This document shows positions 17,464-27,814 of a stretch of 64,000 nucleotides of DNA, piece after piece. The position numbers and the translations under genes were made by a program. The notes beneath the pieces were generated by a model. That model worked only from the letters and a program-made list of their open reading frames with translations. It was not told the origin of the DNA and made no database searches. Origin of the DNA: Sphaerochaeta sp. Its GTDB lineage: Bacteria; Spirochaetota; Spirochaetia; Sphaerochaetales; Sphaerochaetaceae. The stretch covers positions 82,401 through 146,400 of the forward strand of contig JAGYOG010000002.1 in the NCBI GenBank assembly GCA_018399495.1. The letters run 5' to 3'. Each line of letters starts with the position of its first letter. Position 1 is the stretch's first letter.

Positions 17464-18569
17464 CAAGCATTCGGTTGCATCGGCATGATGATATGAAAAT
17501 AATCCCTATTTCCATCAGGTTTTACTGTCATCGCTCGGGTCGGTTCAGTAAAGTTGATTGAGAAATATTCTCCTTCCATTGCCTTCAATGGATTTACTAG
17601 ATACGTGTAGTTTAAAGAGACCTTGCTATCGGGACCTTCATATTGACATGCAATAATTTCTTTTGCTTCTCCTACTTCGCTTTCATCACTGGTAAGCAAC
17701 ACTCCTGCTTCGCTGATATCCAAGAATATTCGTTTTGCTTTGTTCTCAACCAAAAGTGAGACTCTTCTTAAAGCATCCAGCATATCTTGGATTCTCATGG
17801 TACAGATATAGGTTTGTGTTTCAGGAATTACTCTACGATAATTTGGATACTGTCCTTTGATTAAAGTTGTATAGAACGTTCTATTTCCAATTTTTGCAAA
17901 GAGGATGTTTTCTGTTATTGCAAGTTTAAGCATTCCTTCATCAGTTGAGAGTTTCTTTAATTCAGTAAAGAATTTAGGAGGAATAATACTAGATGGGAAC
18001 ATAGGAAGCTCTTCTTCAAATGTCCTCTCCACTATGGAAAGTCTTCTTCCATCAGTAGCAACCATGTTCATGCCACTTGTATTTCTTTCGAGATAGAGTC
18101 CGCAAAGAAAATATCTTGTTTCGTCTTCACTGATGGCAAACATGGTTTGATTTGCCATATCAGTAAAGGTTTTCTGAGGAATCGTGAAATACGAAGAAGT
18201 TTCTGAATCTTCCAGAGAGGGAAATTCATCAGCACCAATGGTTCTCAGTTTGAAATCAATGTTTTGTTCTTCAGGTTTGATTGTAAGCATATCATCTTCC
18301 AATGAAAAATCAATTCTGGTGTTGGGAAGACTTCTAAGGATGTTTAGGAGTTTTTCACAAAAGACAGTAGTTTTTCCTTCTTGTAGTGTTTCGACTGCAA
18401 TTTCTGTGCTGAAACCCAATTTTTGGTCTGTCGATTTGATGATGAGTTTTCCCCCAAAGGTTTCTAAATAGACGTTACTGGTGATAGAAAGAGAGTTTCT
18501 CTGACTGGTAAAATCCATTGAATATAGTATTTCGTTGAGGATGTCCTCTTTGTTGCAAATAAATTTCAT
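17463..18569 (-). CDS. dnaN: DNA polymerase III beta subunit (sliding clamp)
   Basis: 368-residue clamp with three similar domains of about 120 residues each. The end (YFHIIMPMQPNA) resembles the conserved clamp C-terminus that faces the polymerase. Start MKFICNKEDILNEI follows AGGAG. It lies 216 bases downstream of dnaA across the origin, and recF follows with a TGATG overlap. Confidence 0.97.
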   Translation of the reverse strand: MKFICNKEDILNEILYSMDFTSQRNSLSITSNVYLETFGGKLIIKSTDQKLGFSTEIAVETLQEGKTTVFCEKLLNILRSLPNTRIDFSLEDDMLTIKPEEQNIDFKLRTIGADEFPSLEDSETSSYFTIPQKTFTDMANQTMFAISEDETRYFLCGLYLERNTSGMNMVATDGRRLSIVERTFEEELPMFPSSIIPPKFFTELKKLSTDEGMLKLAITENILFAKIGNRTFYTTLIKGQYPNYRRVIPETQTYICTMRIQDMLDALRRVSLLVENKAKRIFLDISEAGVLLTSDESEVGEAKEIIACQYEGPDSKVSLNYTYLVNPLKAMEGEYFSINFTEPTRAMTVKPDGNRDYFHIIMPMQPNA

Positions 18570-18785
18570 ATTAATACTCCTAGATTATTAAAAAATATAG
18601 TAATAATAGTAATAATAGCATAGATTCTGTGGATAACTTTTTAATTTCTTCTCCAAAAAATGATTAATTTTTGTTATCTTGTGGATAACTTGCTGAGTTA
18701 TCCACATTCCTTCCACAAGGAAAAAAGTTCTATCCACAAGTTTCCGAAGTTATCCACAATCTATACCTTGGCTATCCACAAGATT
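18570..18785. other. Chromosomal replication origin (oriC)
   Basis: Six DnaA boxes: TGTGGATAA at 18628-18636 and 18680-18688; TTATCCACA at 18698-18706 and 18750-18758; CTATCCACA at 18730-18738 and 18772-18780. Seven consecutive TAG/TAA trinucleotides run from 18598 to 18618, beside the first box with a 9-base gap, and an AT-rich run precedes them (about 18584-18600). This has the order and orientation of the DnaA-trio unwinding element described in Bacillus. It sits between dnaA and dnaN. Confidence 0.93.
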
Positions 18786-20207
18786 TTACCGCTTACTATT
18801 TGTTAAGTCCCTTTTTAATTTTACAATGGTATTTGCAAAGGATTCATCTCCTTTCATTAGTGATTCAATTCTGTCATGTGCATGCATCACTGTAGTGTGG
18901 TCTCTCCCTCCAAATTCAGTACCAATTTCAGTGGTAGAATACTCAGTAATATCTCTAGCCAAAAACATGGCAATCTGCCGTGGTTGTATGAGAGATTTAT
19001 TCTTCTTTTTTCCTTTAATCTCAAAGTTGCTTACATTGAAGTATTCTCCCACTACCTTGATGATGGTATCTATTGAGAGGGTCTGGTTTGAGTTGGCAGC
19101 CAAGGAAGGGAGAATGCCAAGAAGTTCTTTTGCTTTGTCTAATGATATTTCCTGTCCAAGTAGTTCACTATAGGCAATGAGTTTGGTTAGTGACGATTCA
19201 AGATCCCTCACATTAGTGCATACATTGGTAGCAATATAGTTAAGAATCTCTTCACTCATAGAACTTCCCCGTTCTACAAGTTTCTTTTTGAGAATAGCCA
19301 TTCTTGTTTCATAGTTTGGTGGTTGTAAATCAACATTCAATCCTCTCTCAAATCTAGAACTCAGACGATCGGTAATGTTTTTCAGCTCGCTGATTGGTCG
19401 GTCACAAGTGAATACCATTTGTTTCTTTGACTCATAAAGGTTGTTGAAGGTGTGGAATAACTCTTCCTGGGTGCTGTCTTTTCCTTGCAGGAAGTGTATA
19501 TCATCAATGAGCAGCACATCCACTTTGCGAAACTTGTTTTTGAATTGTTGAGTTCTTTGCGAGCCAATTGATTCTATGAATTCATTGGTAAACATCTCAG
19601 CTGTTACATACATGACCTTCAACTCAGGAGTATTGTTGATAATGTAATTTCCAATAGAGTTCAAGAGGTGGGTTTTCCCAAGTCCTACACCACCATAGAT
19701 GAGACATGGATTGTAGCTGACTCCTGGGTTTTTTGCGATGGCGAGACTTGCATTATAGGCAAATGCAGAGTTATCTCCAATAACGAAGGTATGAAACTCA
19801 TAGGAAGGATTCAGATTGCAATCCTTTTTCATCCTTAATGTTTTTTCTTCGCTCATTTGTGGATTTGGTTGAATACTGATAATTGGTTTTTCCTTGGGGG
19901 GTTCTTTCGTTTCCTTTGATGGTTGTTGTATTTGTTCAATTTTTGAACGTGCAACAACTTCGAATACAATATCGATATCCTCTCCCGTTAATTCAATCAT
20001 TGTATTACGTATCATATCCCTGTAACGGGCTATTACTGTGTCAAGAATAAACTGGCTTGCCACGGCCAATACTACCTTGTGATTATCTGATCGTAGGTAG
20101 GCAATTCTATTGAACCAGGTATGGTATTCCTGTCCTGGAAGGGTTTCCTTGATACGGGAGGCAGTTTCCTGCCAGAACTCATAGTATATGTTTTGTGCTT
20201 CGCTCAT
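18786..20207 (-). CDS. dnaA: Chromosomal replication initiator DnaA
   Basis: 473 residues in the standard four domains: N-terminal domain I (to about 85), a variable linker rich in KE and P, an AAA+ ATPase with Walker A GGVGLGKTHLL and Walker B VLLIDDIHFLQGK, and a C-terminal helix-turn-helix with the DnaA signature FGGRDHTTVMHAHDRIESL. Several DnaA boxes follow its stop within oriC. Divergent from gyrB; about 200 bases between them hold both promoters. Confidence 0.98.
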   Translation of the reverse strand: MSEAQNIYYEFWQETASRIKETLPGQEYHTWFNRIAYLRSDNHKVVLAVASQFILDTVIARYRDMIRNTMIELTGEDIDIVFEVVARSKIEQIQQPSKETKEPPKEKPIISIQPNPQMSEEKTLRMKKDCNLNPSYEFHTFVIGDNSAFAYNASLAIAKNPGVSYNPCLIYGGVGLGKTHLLNSIGNYIINNTPELKVMYVTAEMFTNEFIESIGSQRTQQFKNKFRKVDVLLIDDIHFLQGKDSTQEELFHTFNNLYESKKQMVFTCDRPISELKNITDRLSSRFERGLNVDLQPPNYETRMAILKKKLVERGSSMSEEILNYIATNVCTNVRDLESSLTKLIAYSELLGQEISLDKAKELLGILPSLAANSNQTLSIDTIIKVVGEYFNVSNFEIKGKKKNKSLIQPRQIAMFLARDITEYSTTEIGTEFGGRDHTTVMHAHDRIESLMKGDESFANTIVKLKRDLTNSKR

Positions 20208-20407
20208 GCGGCCATTTTACCTTGTAGTGTCAGACGGTGCAAGTATTGTACAGCTTGCCAGTTATGTTGGTTTATAAAATCTTGTAATAAAAGAAGTAAT
20301 AAATTGGTTCGAATTCTTGTGCAAGCTTGCAACTCCCCCATAATTTTGGTATACTTAATAGGAATTGACACATGTATTTTTTTTATTATTACATAAGGAT
20401 ATAACGA

Positions 20408-22441
20408 ATGAGTGAAGGGAGCTTTGATAACGGAACGTTGGAGCCATCCTTGCACCAAGATGGTGTAGAGATGGCTTCTATTTCCCATGGTTATTCTGCC
20501 GGGAGTATTCAGGTCCTCAAGGGTCTTGAGGCTGTTCGAAAACGACCTGGCATGTACATCGGATCCACAGGTATTGAAGGGTTACATCATCTCGTATACG
20601 AGGTGGTTGATAACAGTATTGATGAGGCAATGGCCGGTTACTGTTCAGAAATTCGGGTTTTCCTAGATGTTGATGATGAGGGGAGGCAGATTTGTACGGT
20701 AGAAGACAATGGCCGTGGTATTCCTGTCGATCCACACCCAACTGAGAGAATAAGCTCGCTGGAAATTGCACTGACTCAGCTACATGCTGGAGGCAAGTTT
20801 GACAAGAATTCCTACAAGGTTTCCGGTGGGTTACATGGAGTGGGTGTCTCTTGTGTGAATGCCCTTTCGATTTCAATGGAAGTTACCATCTATCGCGATG
20901 GGGGAATATATCGCCAGCTTTACAGCTGTGGCTTGCCCAAGACCGAAGTACTACGTATAGGAGATACTGATCGTAGCGGCACAGTGGTAAAATTCTCTCC
21001 CGACTACTCCATCATGGAACAGAATGCCTTCAGCTATGAAGTGTTGGTCAACCGTTTTAGGGAGCTTTCCTTCCTGAATAAAGGTGTATCAATTTCTCTC
21101 ACTGATCGTAGGGAAGATACAGCTAAAGAACAAACATTTCACTCACAGGGTGGTATTTCCCAGTTTGTAAGTTATCTTAACGAATTTAAGCGAGTTCTGG
21201 TTGACCCTCCCATATCCATTGAGGGGGAAAGGGATTCCATCAAAGTAGAAATAGGTTTGCAGTACAATGATAAGTACGACGAAAAAGTACTTACCTTTGT
21301 CAACAATATCAACACTCGTGAGGGTGGGACCCATCTGACCGGTTTTAGAACCGGATTGAGTAGGGTTATCAACGTACAACTACAGAAAAACCCCAAACTC
21401 TTGAAAAAGTATGAAGAGAAACTCGAACAGAGTGATATCTCGGAAGGTTTGACAGCTGTTATTTCTGTGAAGGTTCCTGAGCCCCAGTTTGAAGGACAGA
21501 CCAAGATGAAGTTGGGTAACTCTACGGTAACCGGGGTTGTTTTCTCTATGGTGTATGAGAAGCTGGGTAACTATTTCGATGAGTTCCCCGCACAGACGGA
21601 AACAATTCTGCAGAAGATTATCAGTGCTGCACTTGGAAGAGTTGCTGCCCGCAAGGCACGAGAGCAGATTAGGAAGAAGAGTGAAGGTGGTGGCCTGCCC
21701 GGCAAATTGGCTGACTGTTCTGAAAAGGATCCTGCTAAGTGTGAGGTATTCATCGTTGAGGGTGACTCAGCAGGTGGTTCTGCAAAGCAGGGTCGTGACC
21801 GGAAATTTCAGGCAATTCTCCCTCTCTGGGGAAAGATGCTTAATGTTGAGAAGGCCCAAGAATTCAAAGTATTGGGGAATGACAAGCTTCAGCCGGTTAT
21901 TTCCTCCATCGGTGCAGGTATCACGCGATACAACAATATGGGCAAAGATGAAGATTTCGAAAATGATGTAAACTTTGATCTCAACAAAGCAAGATATCAT
22001 AAGATTATCATTATGGCAGACGCCGACGTCGATGGATCGCATATCAGGACATTGTTGCTGACGTTCTTCTTTAGATACATGCGACCCCTCATTGAAGCTG
22101 GCTATATCTACTTTGCAATGCCTCCTTTGTACAAGATCACCATAGGGAAAAAGGTTTTTTATGCCTATGATGAGGAAGCCAGAACCAAGATTCTCGAGGA
22201 ACACCATGTGAAAGATGAGAACAAGGTTGGTCTCCAGCGATACAAAGGTCTTGGTGAAATGAACCCCGATCAGCTTTGGGAGACAACCATGAATCCCGAA
22301 ACACGCATGATCAGTCAGATTTCTCTTGATGATGCAGAGGAAGCTGACAGGGTCTTCAGCATGCTCATGGGTGAAGAAGTAGAGCCACGTAGGGCTTTCA
22401 TTGACGCAAATGCCGTCTATGTTTCGAATTTGGATATCTAG
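20408..22441 (+). CDS. gyrB: DNA gyrase subunit B
   Basis: ATPase subunit of gyrase, which introduces negative supercoils. 677 residues. GHKL ATPase motifs: NSIDEAMAGY, EDNGRGIPVD and GGLHGVGVSCVNAL. TOPRIM motifs: EGDSAGGSAKQGRDRKFQAI (abbreviated to 20 residues) and ADADVDGSHIRTLL. An extra N-terminal stretch of about 28 residues precedes the usual SAGSIQVLKGLEAVRKRPGMYIG core (23 residues, quoted by its ends). Start after AAGGATATAACGA. gyrA follows 15 bases downstream. Confidence 0.97.
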   Translation: MSEGSFDNGTLEPSLHQDGVEMASISHGYSAGSIQVLKGLEAVRKRPGMYIGSTGIEGLHHLVYEVVDNSIDEAMAGYCSEIRVFLDVDDEGRQICTVEDNGRGIPVDPHPTERISSLEIALTQLHAGGKFDKNSYKVSGGLHGVGVSCVNALSISMEVTIYRDGGIYRQLYSCGLPKTEVLRIGDTDRSGTVVKFSPDYSIMEQNAFSYEVLVNRFRELSFLNKGVSISLTDRREDTAKEQTFHSQGGISQFVSYLNEFKRVLVDPPISIEGERDSIKVEIGLQYNDKYDEKVLTFVNNINTREGGTHLTGFRTGLSRVINVQLQKNPKLLKKYEEKLEQSDISEGLTAVISVKVPEPQFEGQTKMKLGNSTVTGVVFSMVYEKLGNYFDEFPAQTETILQKIISAALGRVAARKAREQIRKKSEGGGLPGKLADCSEKDPAKCEVFIVEGDSAGGSAKQGRDRKFQAILPLWGKMLNVEKAQEFKVLGNDKLQPVISSIGAGITRYNNMGKDEDFENDVNFDLNKARYHKIIIMADADVDGSHIRTLLLTFFFRYMRPLIEAGYIYFAMPPLYKITIGKKVFYAYDEEARTKILEEHHVKDENKVGLQRYKGLGEMNPDQLWETTMNPETRMISQISLDDAEEADRVFSMLMGEEVEPRRAFIDANAVYVSNLDI

Positions 22442-22456
22442 TATAAGGACATAATC

Positions 22457-25009
22457 GTGGAAGAAATAAACGAAAATAGGACAATAGTGATAGACGTGGC
22501 AAAGGAGATGCGAACCTCGTATCTCAATTATGCCATGTCCGTCATTGTTAGCAGGGCACTGCCTGATGTACGTGACGGTCTCAAACCGGTCCATAGAAGA
22601 ATCCTCTTTGATATGCATGAGATGGGTCTAAGGGCCAACTCCTCATATAAGAAATGTGCACGTATTGTTGGTGACGTACTTGGTAAGTATCACCCCCATG
22701 GTGATGGATCAGTCTATGATGCTTTGGTACGCCTTGCACAGGATTTTTCCTTGCGCTATCCGGTGGTAAATCCTCAGGGTAACTTTGGGTCCATTGACGG
22801 TGACCCAGCTGCAGCAATGCGATATACCGAGGCCAAGATGAGCCGAATCGGCGAAGAGATGTTGCAGGATATCCAAAAGGAAACCGTTGATTACGGGCCC
22901 AACTACGATGACTCTATGACTGAGCCTTTGGTACTTCCTGCTTCTTTTCCGTTCCTGTTGGCAAACGGAAGTAGTGGAATTGCGGTCGGTATGGCCACCA
23001 ATATGGCTCCTCACAACCTACAGGAAATCTCTGACGCCATCTGTGCGGTCATTGAAAACCCTGATATCACCATTGATGAGCTGATGGAGCATATTAAGGG
23101 GCCTGATTTCCCCTCCGGTGGAGTCATCTGTGGTATGCAGGGCATTAAGGATGCATTTACTACTGGTCGGGGAAAGATTGTTATGCGTTCGGTATATGAG
23201 ATTGAGGAAAGTGACCGTGGTCACGACCAGATTATCTTCACCGAGATTCCCTACCAGGTTAATAAAGCTGATTTAGTGAAGAAGATTGATGACCTCCGCA
23301 AGGATGGTGCAATCCCTATGATTAGCATGGTACGTGATGAATCTGACCGTAATGGCATTAGGGTTGTGGTAGAGCTGAAAATGGGTTCCGAGCCAATGGT
23401 GGTACTCAATCAATTGTTCAGTCGGACCGCTCTACAGACCAATTTCAATGTAAACAATCTTGCATTGGTACGGGGAAGACCTAAACTACTCACTCTCAAG
23501 GAGATGTTGCTCTATTATATCGAGCATCGTACTGAAGTGGTAATCAGAAGGACCCAGTATGATTTACGGAAGGCACAAGAACGTGCTCATATTCTCAGAG
23601 GGTTGAAAATTGGTCTGGACAATATTGATGAGGTCATTAAAATCATCAAGGAGTCAGATGATAATACAATAGCTGCAAATCGTCTTGTAGAACGATTTGA
23701 GTTGGATGATGTTCAAGCCCAAGCAATCATCGACATGAAACTTGGTCGATTGAGCCACCTCGAGACTTCCAAGATATTGGATGAGTTGGGTGAACTTGAA
23801 CAGAAGATTGCGTATTATCAGGAATTGCTTGCAGATGATCAGAAAATCCTGGACGTTGTAAAATCTGAAGTTCGCTCCCTTCCCTCTTCCCTTGTACCAA
23901 AAGATCACAGACTCACGAGAATTGCTCGGGAGGAATTGGGGCAGGCAACTGATGAGGATTTTATCAAGGAAGAGAGTGTTGTTGTTTTGATCAGCAACAA
24001 GGGATTTGCCAAACGGATTCCTATTGGTGAGTACGACGCACACGGACGTGCAGGTAAGGGCACTAGGACAACAAAACTGCAGGACGGCGATTTCGTCAAT
24101 CATATGTTTGTTGCCTCAACCCATGAATATGTAATGTTTGTAAGTAATGCAGGTAAAGCATATTACATCAAGGGCTTTCAGATTCCTGAGGCTACCAAAA
24201 CAGCAAAGGGAACCAGTATCAAGAATATCCTTCAGTTGGAGACTACTGAGAAGATTACCTCTATTATTGCATTTAAAAAATTCAGTGAAGACAAGTATCT
24301 CATGATGGCTACCCGACAGGGTGTTGTGAAGAAGGTTTCCCTATCCAATTTTGTGAATGCAAAGGCTCGTGGTATCAGGGCTTTGTTCCTCGATGAAGGT
24401 GATGAGCTGTTAAGCTGTGATCTTGTTGAGGAAGGCGATGAAGTTATGTTTATTACCAAGTATGGTCGTGGGCTGCGCTTCCGACAGGATGATGTACGTG
24501 CAATGGGAAGAGCAAGCCGTGGTGTCCGTGGTATTCGTCTGATTGGAGATGACCAGGTAGCAGGGCTCTTGAAGGTTGATGATACCCATAGAATCCTCAT
24601 GATTACAGAAAATGGACAAGGTAAGCAGGTTACCTTCGATAGCTTCAATGTTCATGGTAGAGGAACACAGGGACAGAAAATCTTCCGTCTTGGAACCAAA
24701 GCAACCTTTATTGTTGGCGTGCTGAGTGTAAATGATGAGAATGATGTTGTGTGTGTCACCATGATGGGACAGACGCTCAGAGTCCATTGTGATTCGATCT
24801 CAGTGCAAGGAAGAAATGCTGCAGGAGTACGTGTTGTATCCATGAAGTGGAAAAACGACTCTATCGTGGCCATTGCTTCTACTGAGAAAGATGAAGAGGA
24901 AGAAGTAGAAATCCCAGAAGCCCCAAATCCAGAAGATGAGGAGCAAGCGGAGAGTATTGCGGATGATGAGTCTGAAGAGGATATAACTGACGATTCAGAT
25001 AACGAATAA
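22457..25009 (+). CDS. gyrA: DNA gyrase subunit A
   Basis: Breakage-reunion subunit of gyrase, 850 residues. It starts with GTG after AAGGAC. The catalytic Tyr lies in [11 protein letters not shown], and the quinolone-determining region reads [20 protein letters not shown], with Ser and Asp-type positions as in wild type Gly-Asp-Gly-Ser-Val. The C-terminal beta-propeller carries the GyrA-box [13 protein letters not shown] repeats (for example [16 protein letters not shown]). The tail is very acidic ([17 protein letters not shown]). Closed by a strong terminator. Confidence 0.97.
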   Translation: MEEINENRTIVIDVAKEMRTSYLNYAMSVIVSRALPDVRDGLKPVHRRILFDMHEMGLRANSSYKKCARIVGDVLGKYHPHGDGSVYDALVRLAQDFSLRYPVVNPQGNFGSIDGDPAAAMRYTEAKMSRIGEEMLQDIQKETVDYGPNYDDSMTEPLVLPASFPFLLANGSSGIAVGMATNMAPHNLQEISDAICAVIENPDITIDELMEHIKGPDFPSGGVICGMQGIKDAFTTGRGKIVMRSVYEIEESDRGHDQIIFTEIPYQVNKADLVKKIDDLRKDGAIPMISMVRDESDRNGIRVVVELKMGSEPMVVLNQLFSRTALQTNFNVNNLALVRGRPKLLTLKEMLLYYIEHRTEVVIRRTQYDLRKAQERAHILRGLKIGLDNIDEVIKIIKESDDNTIAANRLVERFELDDVQAQAIIDMKLGRLSHLETSKILDELGELEQKIAYYQELLADDQKILDVVKSEVRSLPSSLVPKDHRLTRIAREELGQATDEDFIKEESVVVLISNKGFAKRIPIGEYDAHGRAGKGTRTTKLQDGDFVNHMFVASTHEYVMFVSNAGKAYYIKGFQIPEATKTAKGTSIKNILQLETTEKITSIIAFKKFSEDKYLMMATRQGVVKKVSLSNFVNAKARGIRALFLDEGDELLSCDLVEEGDEVMFITKYGRGLRFRQDDVRAMGRASRGVRGIRLIGDDQVAGLLKVDDTHRILMITENGQGKQVTFDSFNVHGRGTQGQKIFRLGTKATFIVGVLSVNDENDVVCVTMMGQTLRVHCDSISVQGRNAAGVRVVSMKWKNDSIVAIASTEKDEEEEVEIPEAPNPEDEEQAESIADDESEEDITDDSDNE

Positions 25010-25030
25010 AACATCTGTTAAGTGGTATAG

Positions 25031-25064
25031 TGGGCTGTTTCCGTAATAGGAAACAGCCCATTTT
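25031..25064 (+). terminator. Terminator after gyrA
   Basis: TGGGCTGTTTCC (25031-25042), 6-base loop, GGAAACAGCCCA (25049-25060), then TTTT. A perfect 12-bp stem. Confidence 0.9.
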
Positions 25065-25262
25065 AGACTCGAAAAAACTGCCCCTATCTCCAAGCATATC
25101 TGTACTGTTATATAGAAACATTGACATAAAAACCTGCAACTAGTGCACTGAATTGCTGATTTTTCATATTTTGAGATTCATTTGAAAATCGAGGGTAAAA
25201 AACCAACCAGATCCAATGATGTAGGTTCAATACAATAGTCTGTACTTACAGATCATGCTTAC

Positions 25263-25276
25263 GTTTCACGTGAAAC
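25263..25276. other. parS centromere site 1
   Basis: GTTTCACGTGAAAC, a perfect palindrome identical to the core of the bacterial ParB-binding parS consensus. The gene-free stretch 25075-25745 contains four such sites and no other feature I can support. Confidence 0.95.
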
Positions 25277-25405
25277 ATAGAGTGATTAATGCATAAAATT
25301 CTAGGGTGTGCTTACCTTCAATAGATAGAGGATCCAAGAAAGAAAGAGGGTAGGGGACAGTAACGGTATGCTTATATCATTTGGTTCTTCTGATAGTGCT
25401 TTGGT

Positions 25406-25419
25406 GTTTCACGTGAAAC
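25406..25419. other. parS centromere site 2
   Basis: GTTTCACGTGAAAC, same 14-bp palindrome as site 1, 143 bases further on. Confidence 0.95.
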
Positions 25420-25612
25420 CTCTAGCAGAAGGAAATAGTAATTGGATGGCATGACCACCTCAGGGGTATGTATAGTTGAATAAGGGGAGTGAGCTATTAC
25501 TGTAATACATCTCTTAGAACGAACTTCTTGTATATGGAGTCTGATTGGTAAAAGAAGTGTTATCGCAATTCGACTAAAATTATTAAGAATCATATGATAC
25601 TTTTTTATGATT

Positions 25613-25626
25613 GTTTCACGTGAAAC
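25613..25626. other. parS centromere site 3
   Basis: GTTTCACGTGAAAC followed by A; flanked by T, it matches the full TGTTTCACGTGAAACA consensus. Confidence 0.95.
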
Positions 25627-25714
25627 ATCGGTTATCTTGGTAGAGAGTTGATTCGAATAGATTGTGTAAATCGAAACGTGATTCAGGGTATAAAAAAATA
25701 CGTCCCACGCAAAT

Positions 25715-25728
25715 GTTTCACGTGAAAC
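25715..25728. other. parS centromere site 4
   Basis: GTTTCACGTGAAAC; nearest to the parA-parB genes, about 340 bases upstream of parA. Confidence 0.95.
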
Positions 25729-25752
25729 GTATCAAAAGTGATTTTCCGATTA

Positions 25753-25983
25753 TTATAGATCTGGGCTGTTAACCACAGTAAGATTCGGGTCAACGAAATT
25801 GCGAAGGTACCGTTCTACTCCGCCTTTCAAGGTCATCTGGGACATTGGGCAACCTGCACATGCGCCAACAAGACGAACAGTTACATCATTGCCAACCAAG
25901 CTTACAAATTCGATATCTCCACCGTCATTTTGCAAGGATGGCCTAATGTCCTCAATTGCTTTTTTGACTTTATCTTCTTTCAT
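25753..25983 (-). CDS. NifU-like C-terminal domain Fe-S scaffold
   Basis: 76-residue protein starting MKEDKVKKAIEDIRPSLQND (GGAGG precedes it). It is the stand-alone NifU C-terminal domain, with the GGDIEFV start and the cluster-binding CAGC in GACAGCPMSQMTLKGGVERYL (abbreviated). Such proteins carry or transfer Fe-S clusters to apo-enzymes. Divergent from parA. The window has several Fe-S enzymes (NrdG, LipA, YgiQ) that could use it; a specific client is not shown. Confidence 0.93.
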   Translation of the reverse strand: MKEDKVKKAIEDIRPSLQNDGGDIEFVSLVGNDVTVRLVGACAGCPMSQMTLKGGVERYLRNFVDPNLTVVNSPDL

Positions 25984-26064
25984 GTAATTATCCTCCATAG
26001 GGTATCTTGAAGATACTATAGGGAAGAAGAAGGGTCAAGTTAACAACTTTATTGGGTGACATGA

Positions 26065-26862
26065 ATGATTTTATTACGTATAGTGACTAGTATGAGTGCG
26101 CAAACAATACTGTTTCTAAACCAAAAAGGTGGAGTAGGAAAAACTACTTCGGCAGTCAACTTGGGAGCTACGTTGGCGGGGCAGGGAAAAAAAGTGCTGT
26201 TGATCGACTTGGATGCACAGAGTAATCTAACCAGTGCTACTTCCATCGACGGCAGGCAGCCTGGTATGTATGAAGTGATAGCAGGTCAGTTACCTGCTGA
26301 GGAAGCAATACAGCAGACACCTGTTAAGAACCTCTATGCTATTGCCAGTAACATCAACATGGCTGGTCTCAATATTGAGCTCGTTGAAGAAGAAAAGCGA
26401 GAATTCTTTGTTAAACGAGCTTTGATGTCCTTGGAGGAGTCTTGGGAGTATATCCTGGCAGATTGTCCTCCTTCCCTTGGGTTGGTTACTGTTAACGCCA
26501 TGGCCTGGGCAAAGCGGGTGATTATTCCCATGCAATGTGAGTACCTTGCAATGGAAGGATTGAATCTGTTGATGAGAACAGTGGGAAATATGAAGAAATC
26601 GATCAATCCTGATCTTGAAGTCCTGGGAATTCTTTTCACCATGTACAGCAAGCGGACTAACCTTGCAAAGGAAGTGGTTGAGGATGTGAGTTCCTTTTTC
26701 CCTCAATTGGTCTTTAAGACAATGATACCCAGAAATATTCGACTTGCTGAAGCTCCCTCCCATGGACTTCCCATCTCCGTCTATGATGGTTCAAGTAGTG
26801 GAGCAAAAGCGTACAAGGCATTAGCCAAGGAGGTTATAAAACGTGTCGCAAGAAACCAATAA
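26065..26862 (+). CDS. parA: Chromosome partitioning ATPase ParA (Soj)
   Basis: Deviant Walker-A ATPase that positions ParB-parS complexes. 265 residues from the first ATG, or 256 from the ATG at 26092 (MSAQTILFLNQKGG). The P-loop is KGGVGKTTSAVN with the signature lysine; ADCPPSLG is the Walker B region. Neither start has a clear ribosome site, so the exact N-terminus is open. It overlaps parB by 20 bases and lies just past the four parS sites. Confidence 0.95.
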   Translation: MILLRIVTSMSAQTILFLNQKGGVGKTTSAVNLGATLAGQGKKVLLIDLDAQSNLTSATSIDGRQPGMYEVIAGQLPAEEAIQQTPVKNLYAIASNINMAGLNIELVEEEKREFFVKRALMSLEESWEYILADCPPSLGLVTVNAMAWAKRVIIPMQCEYLAMEGLNLLMRTVGNMKKSINPDLEVLGILFTMYSKRTNLAKEVVEDVSSFFPQLVFKTMIPRNIRLAEAPSHGLPISVYDGSSSGAKAYKALAKEVIKRVARNQ

Positions 26863-27796
26863 GAAACATGGATTGGGGAAAGGAATAGGTTCCCTGATGC
26901 AAGACTATTCATTCGATTCAGTTTTGGACTCCGCCCTTGGCCTTGCCTCATCGAAACCTGATGCAGAGAAAGAACAACGAGTTCTTGAGGTCCCTGTTGA
27001 GCAAATCAGGGCAAACCCAAATCAGCCGAGAAAGGATTTCAACCAGGAAGCACTTAAAGAGCTGAGCCAGTCAATTCAAAGAGAAGGTGTATTGCAACCT
27101 ATATTGGTGGAAGAGATTGCACCTGGGTTGTATAGTATTGTTGCGGGTGAAAGAAGATTCCGTGCCGCAAAAATTGCTGGGCTCGAACGGATGCCGGTAC
27201 TGGTGAAAGATTTTACTCAGATGCAACGCCTTGAAGTCTCCCTGATAGAGAATATCCAGAGGGAGAGTCTTAATCCCATTGAAGAAGCGAAAGCATACGC
27301 CTATCTTATTCAAGAAGCTGGTATTACCCAAGAGGAGTTGGCTAAGCGCTTGGGGAAAAACAGATCTACGATTAGTAATAGTATCCGTTTACTGCAATTG
27401 AGTTCATCCATGCAGCAAGATTTGCTGAATGGCAAATTTTCTGCAGGGCAAGCAAGAGCAATTTTGTCAGTAGTGAACCCTGCTGACAGAGAAATTCTCT
27501 ATCGTACCGTGTTGGAAAAAGATCTTTCTGTAAGAGCAACGGAACAATTGGCTTCACAGTTTAATATGGGTAAACGTGCTGCGTATCAATCAAAAAAGAA
27601 ACGAGCCAAAAAGAGTTTGGCCAAGGCACCAGAAATTATTGCTATCGAGGATAAATTCCTGCATGCAGTAGGATCACAGGTGGAAATTAAAGGTTCGCTG
27701 GAAAAGGGGAAGATTGAGATTCCCTTTACCAGTAGTGAAGAGTTGGAACGACTATATCAGTTGCTGATGCCAAATCAGGGATTGTTTGAACTATAA
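26843..27796 (+). CDS. parB: Chromosome partitioning protein ParB (Spo0J)
   Basis: 317-residue parS-binding protein that starts with GTG inside the end of parA. It has the ParB/Srx CTPase motif AGERRFRAAKIAGL and ENIQRESLNPIEEAKAY, then the helix-turn-helix TQEELAKRLGKNRSTISNSIRLLQL (quoted by its ends) that reads parS, and a C-terminal dimerization region. Its targets, the parS sites, are about 1.1 kb upstream. Confidence 0.96.
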   Translation: MSQETNKKHGLGKGIGSLMQDYSFDSVLDSALGLASSKPDAEKEQRVLEVPVEQIRANPNQPRKDFNQEALKELSQSIQREGVLQPILVEEIAPGLYSIVAGERRFRAAKIAGLERMPVLVKDFTQMQRLEVSLIENIQRESLNPIEEAKAYAYLIQEAGITQEELAKRLGKNRSTISNSIRLLQLSSSMQQDLLNGKFSAGQARAILSVVNPADREILYRTVLEKDLSVRATEQLASQFNMGKRAAYQSKKKRAKKSLAKAPEIIAIEDKFLHAVGSQVEIKGSLEKGKIEIPFTSSEELERLYQLLMPNQGLFEL

Positions 27797-27814
27797 GAAT
27801 AGCAAGGAGATACA

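Noticed and set aside
21767..22618. 283-residue frame antisense to gyrB/gyrA
   Set aside because: Lies wholly opposite two essential, well-recognised genes and resembles no family.
25263..25728. Repeated 14-bp motif considered as CRISPR repeats
   Set aside because: Palindromic parS sites with unequal spacing (143, 207 and 102 bases) and no Cas genes.
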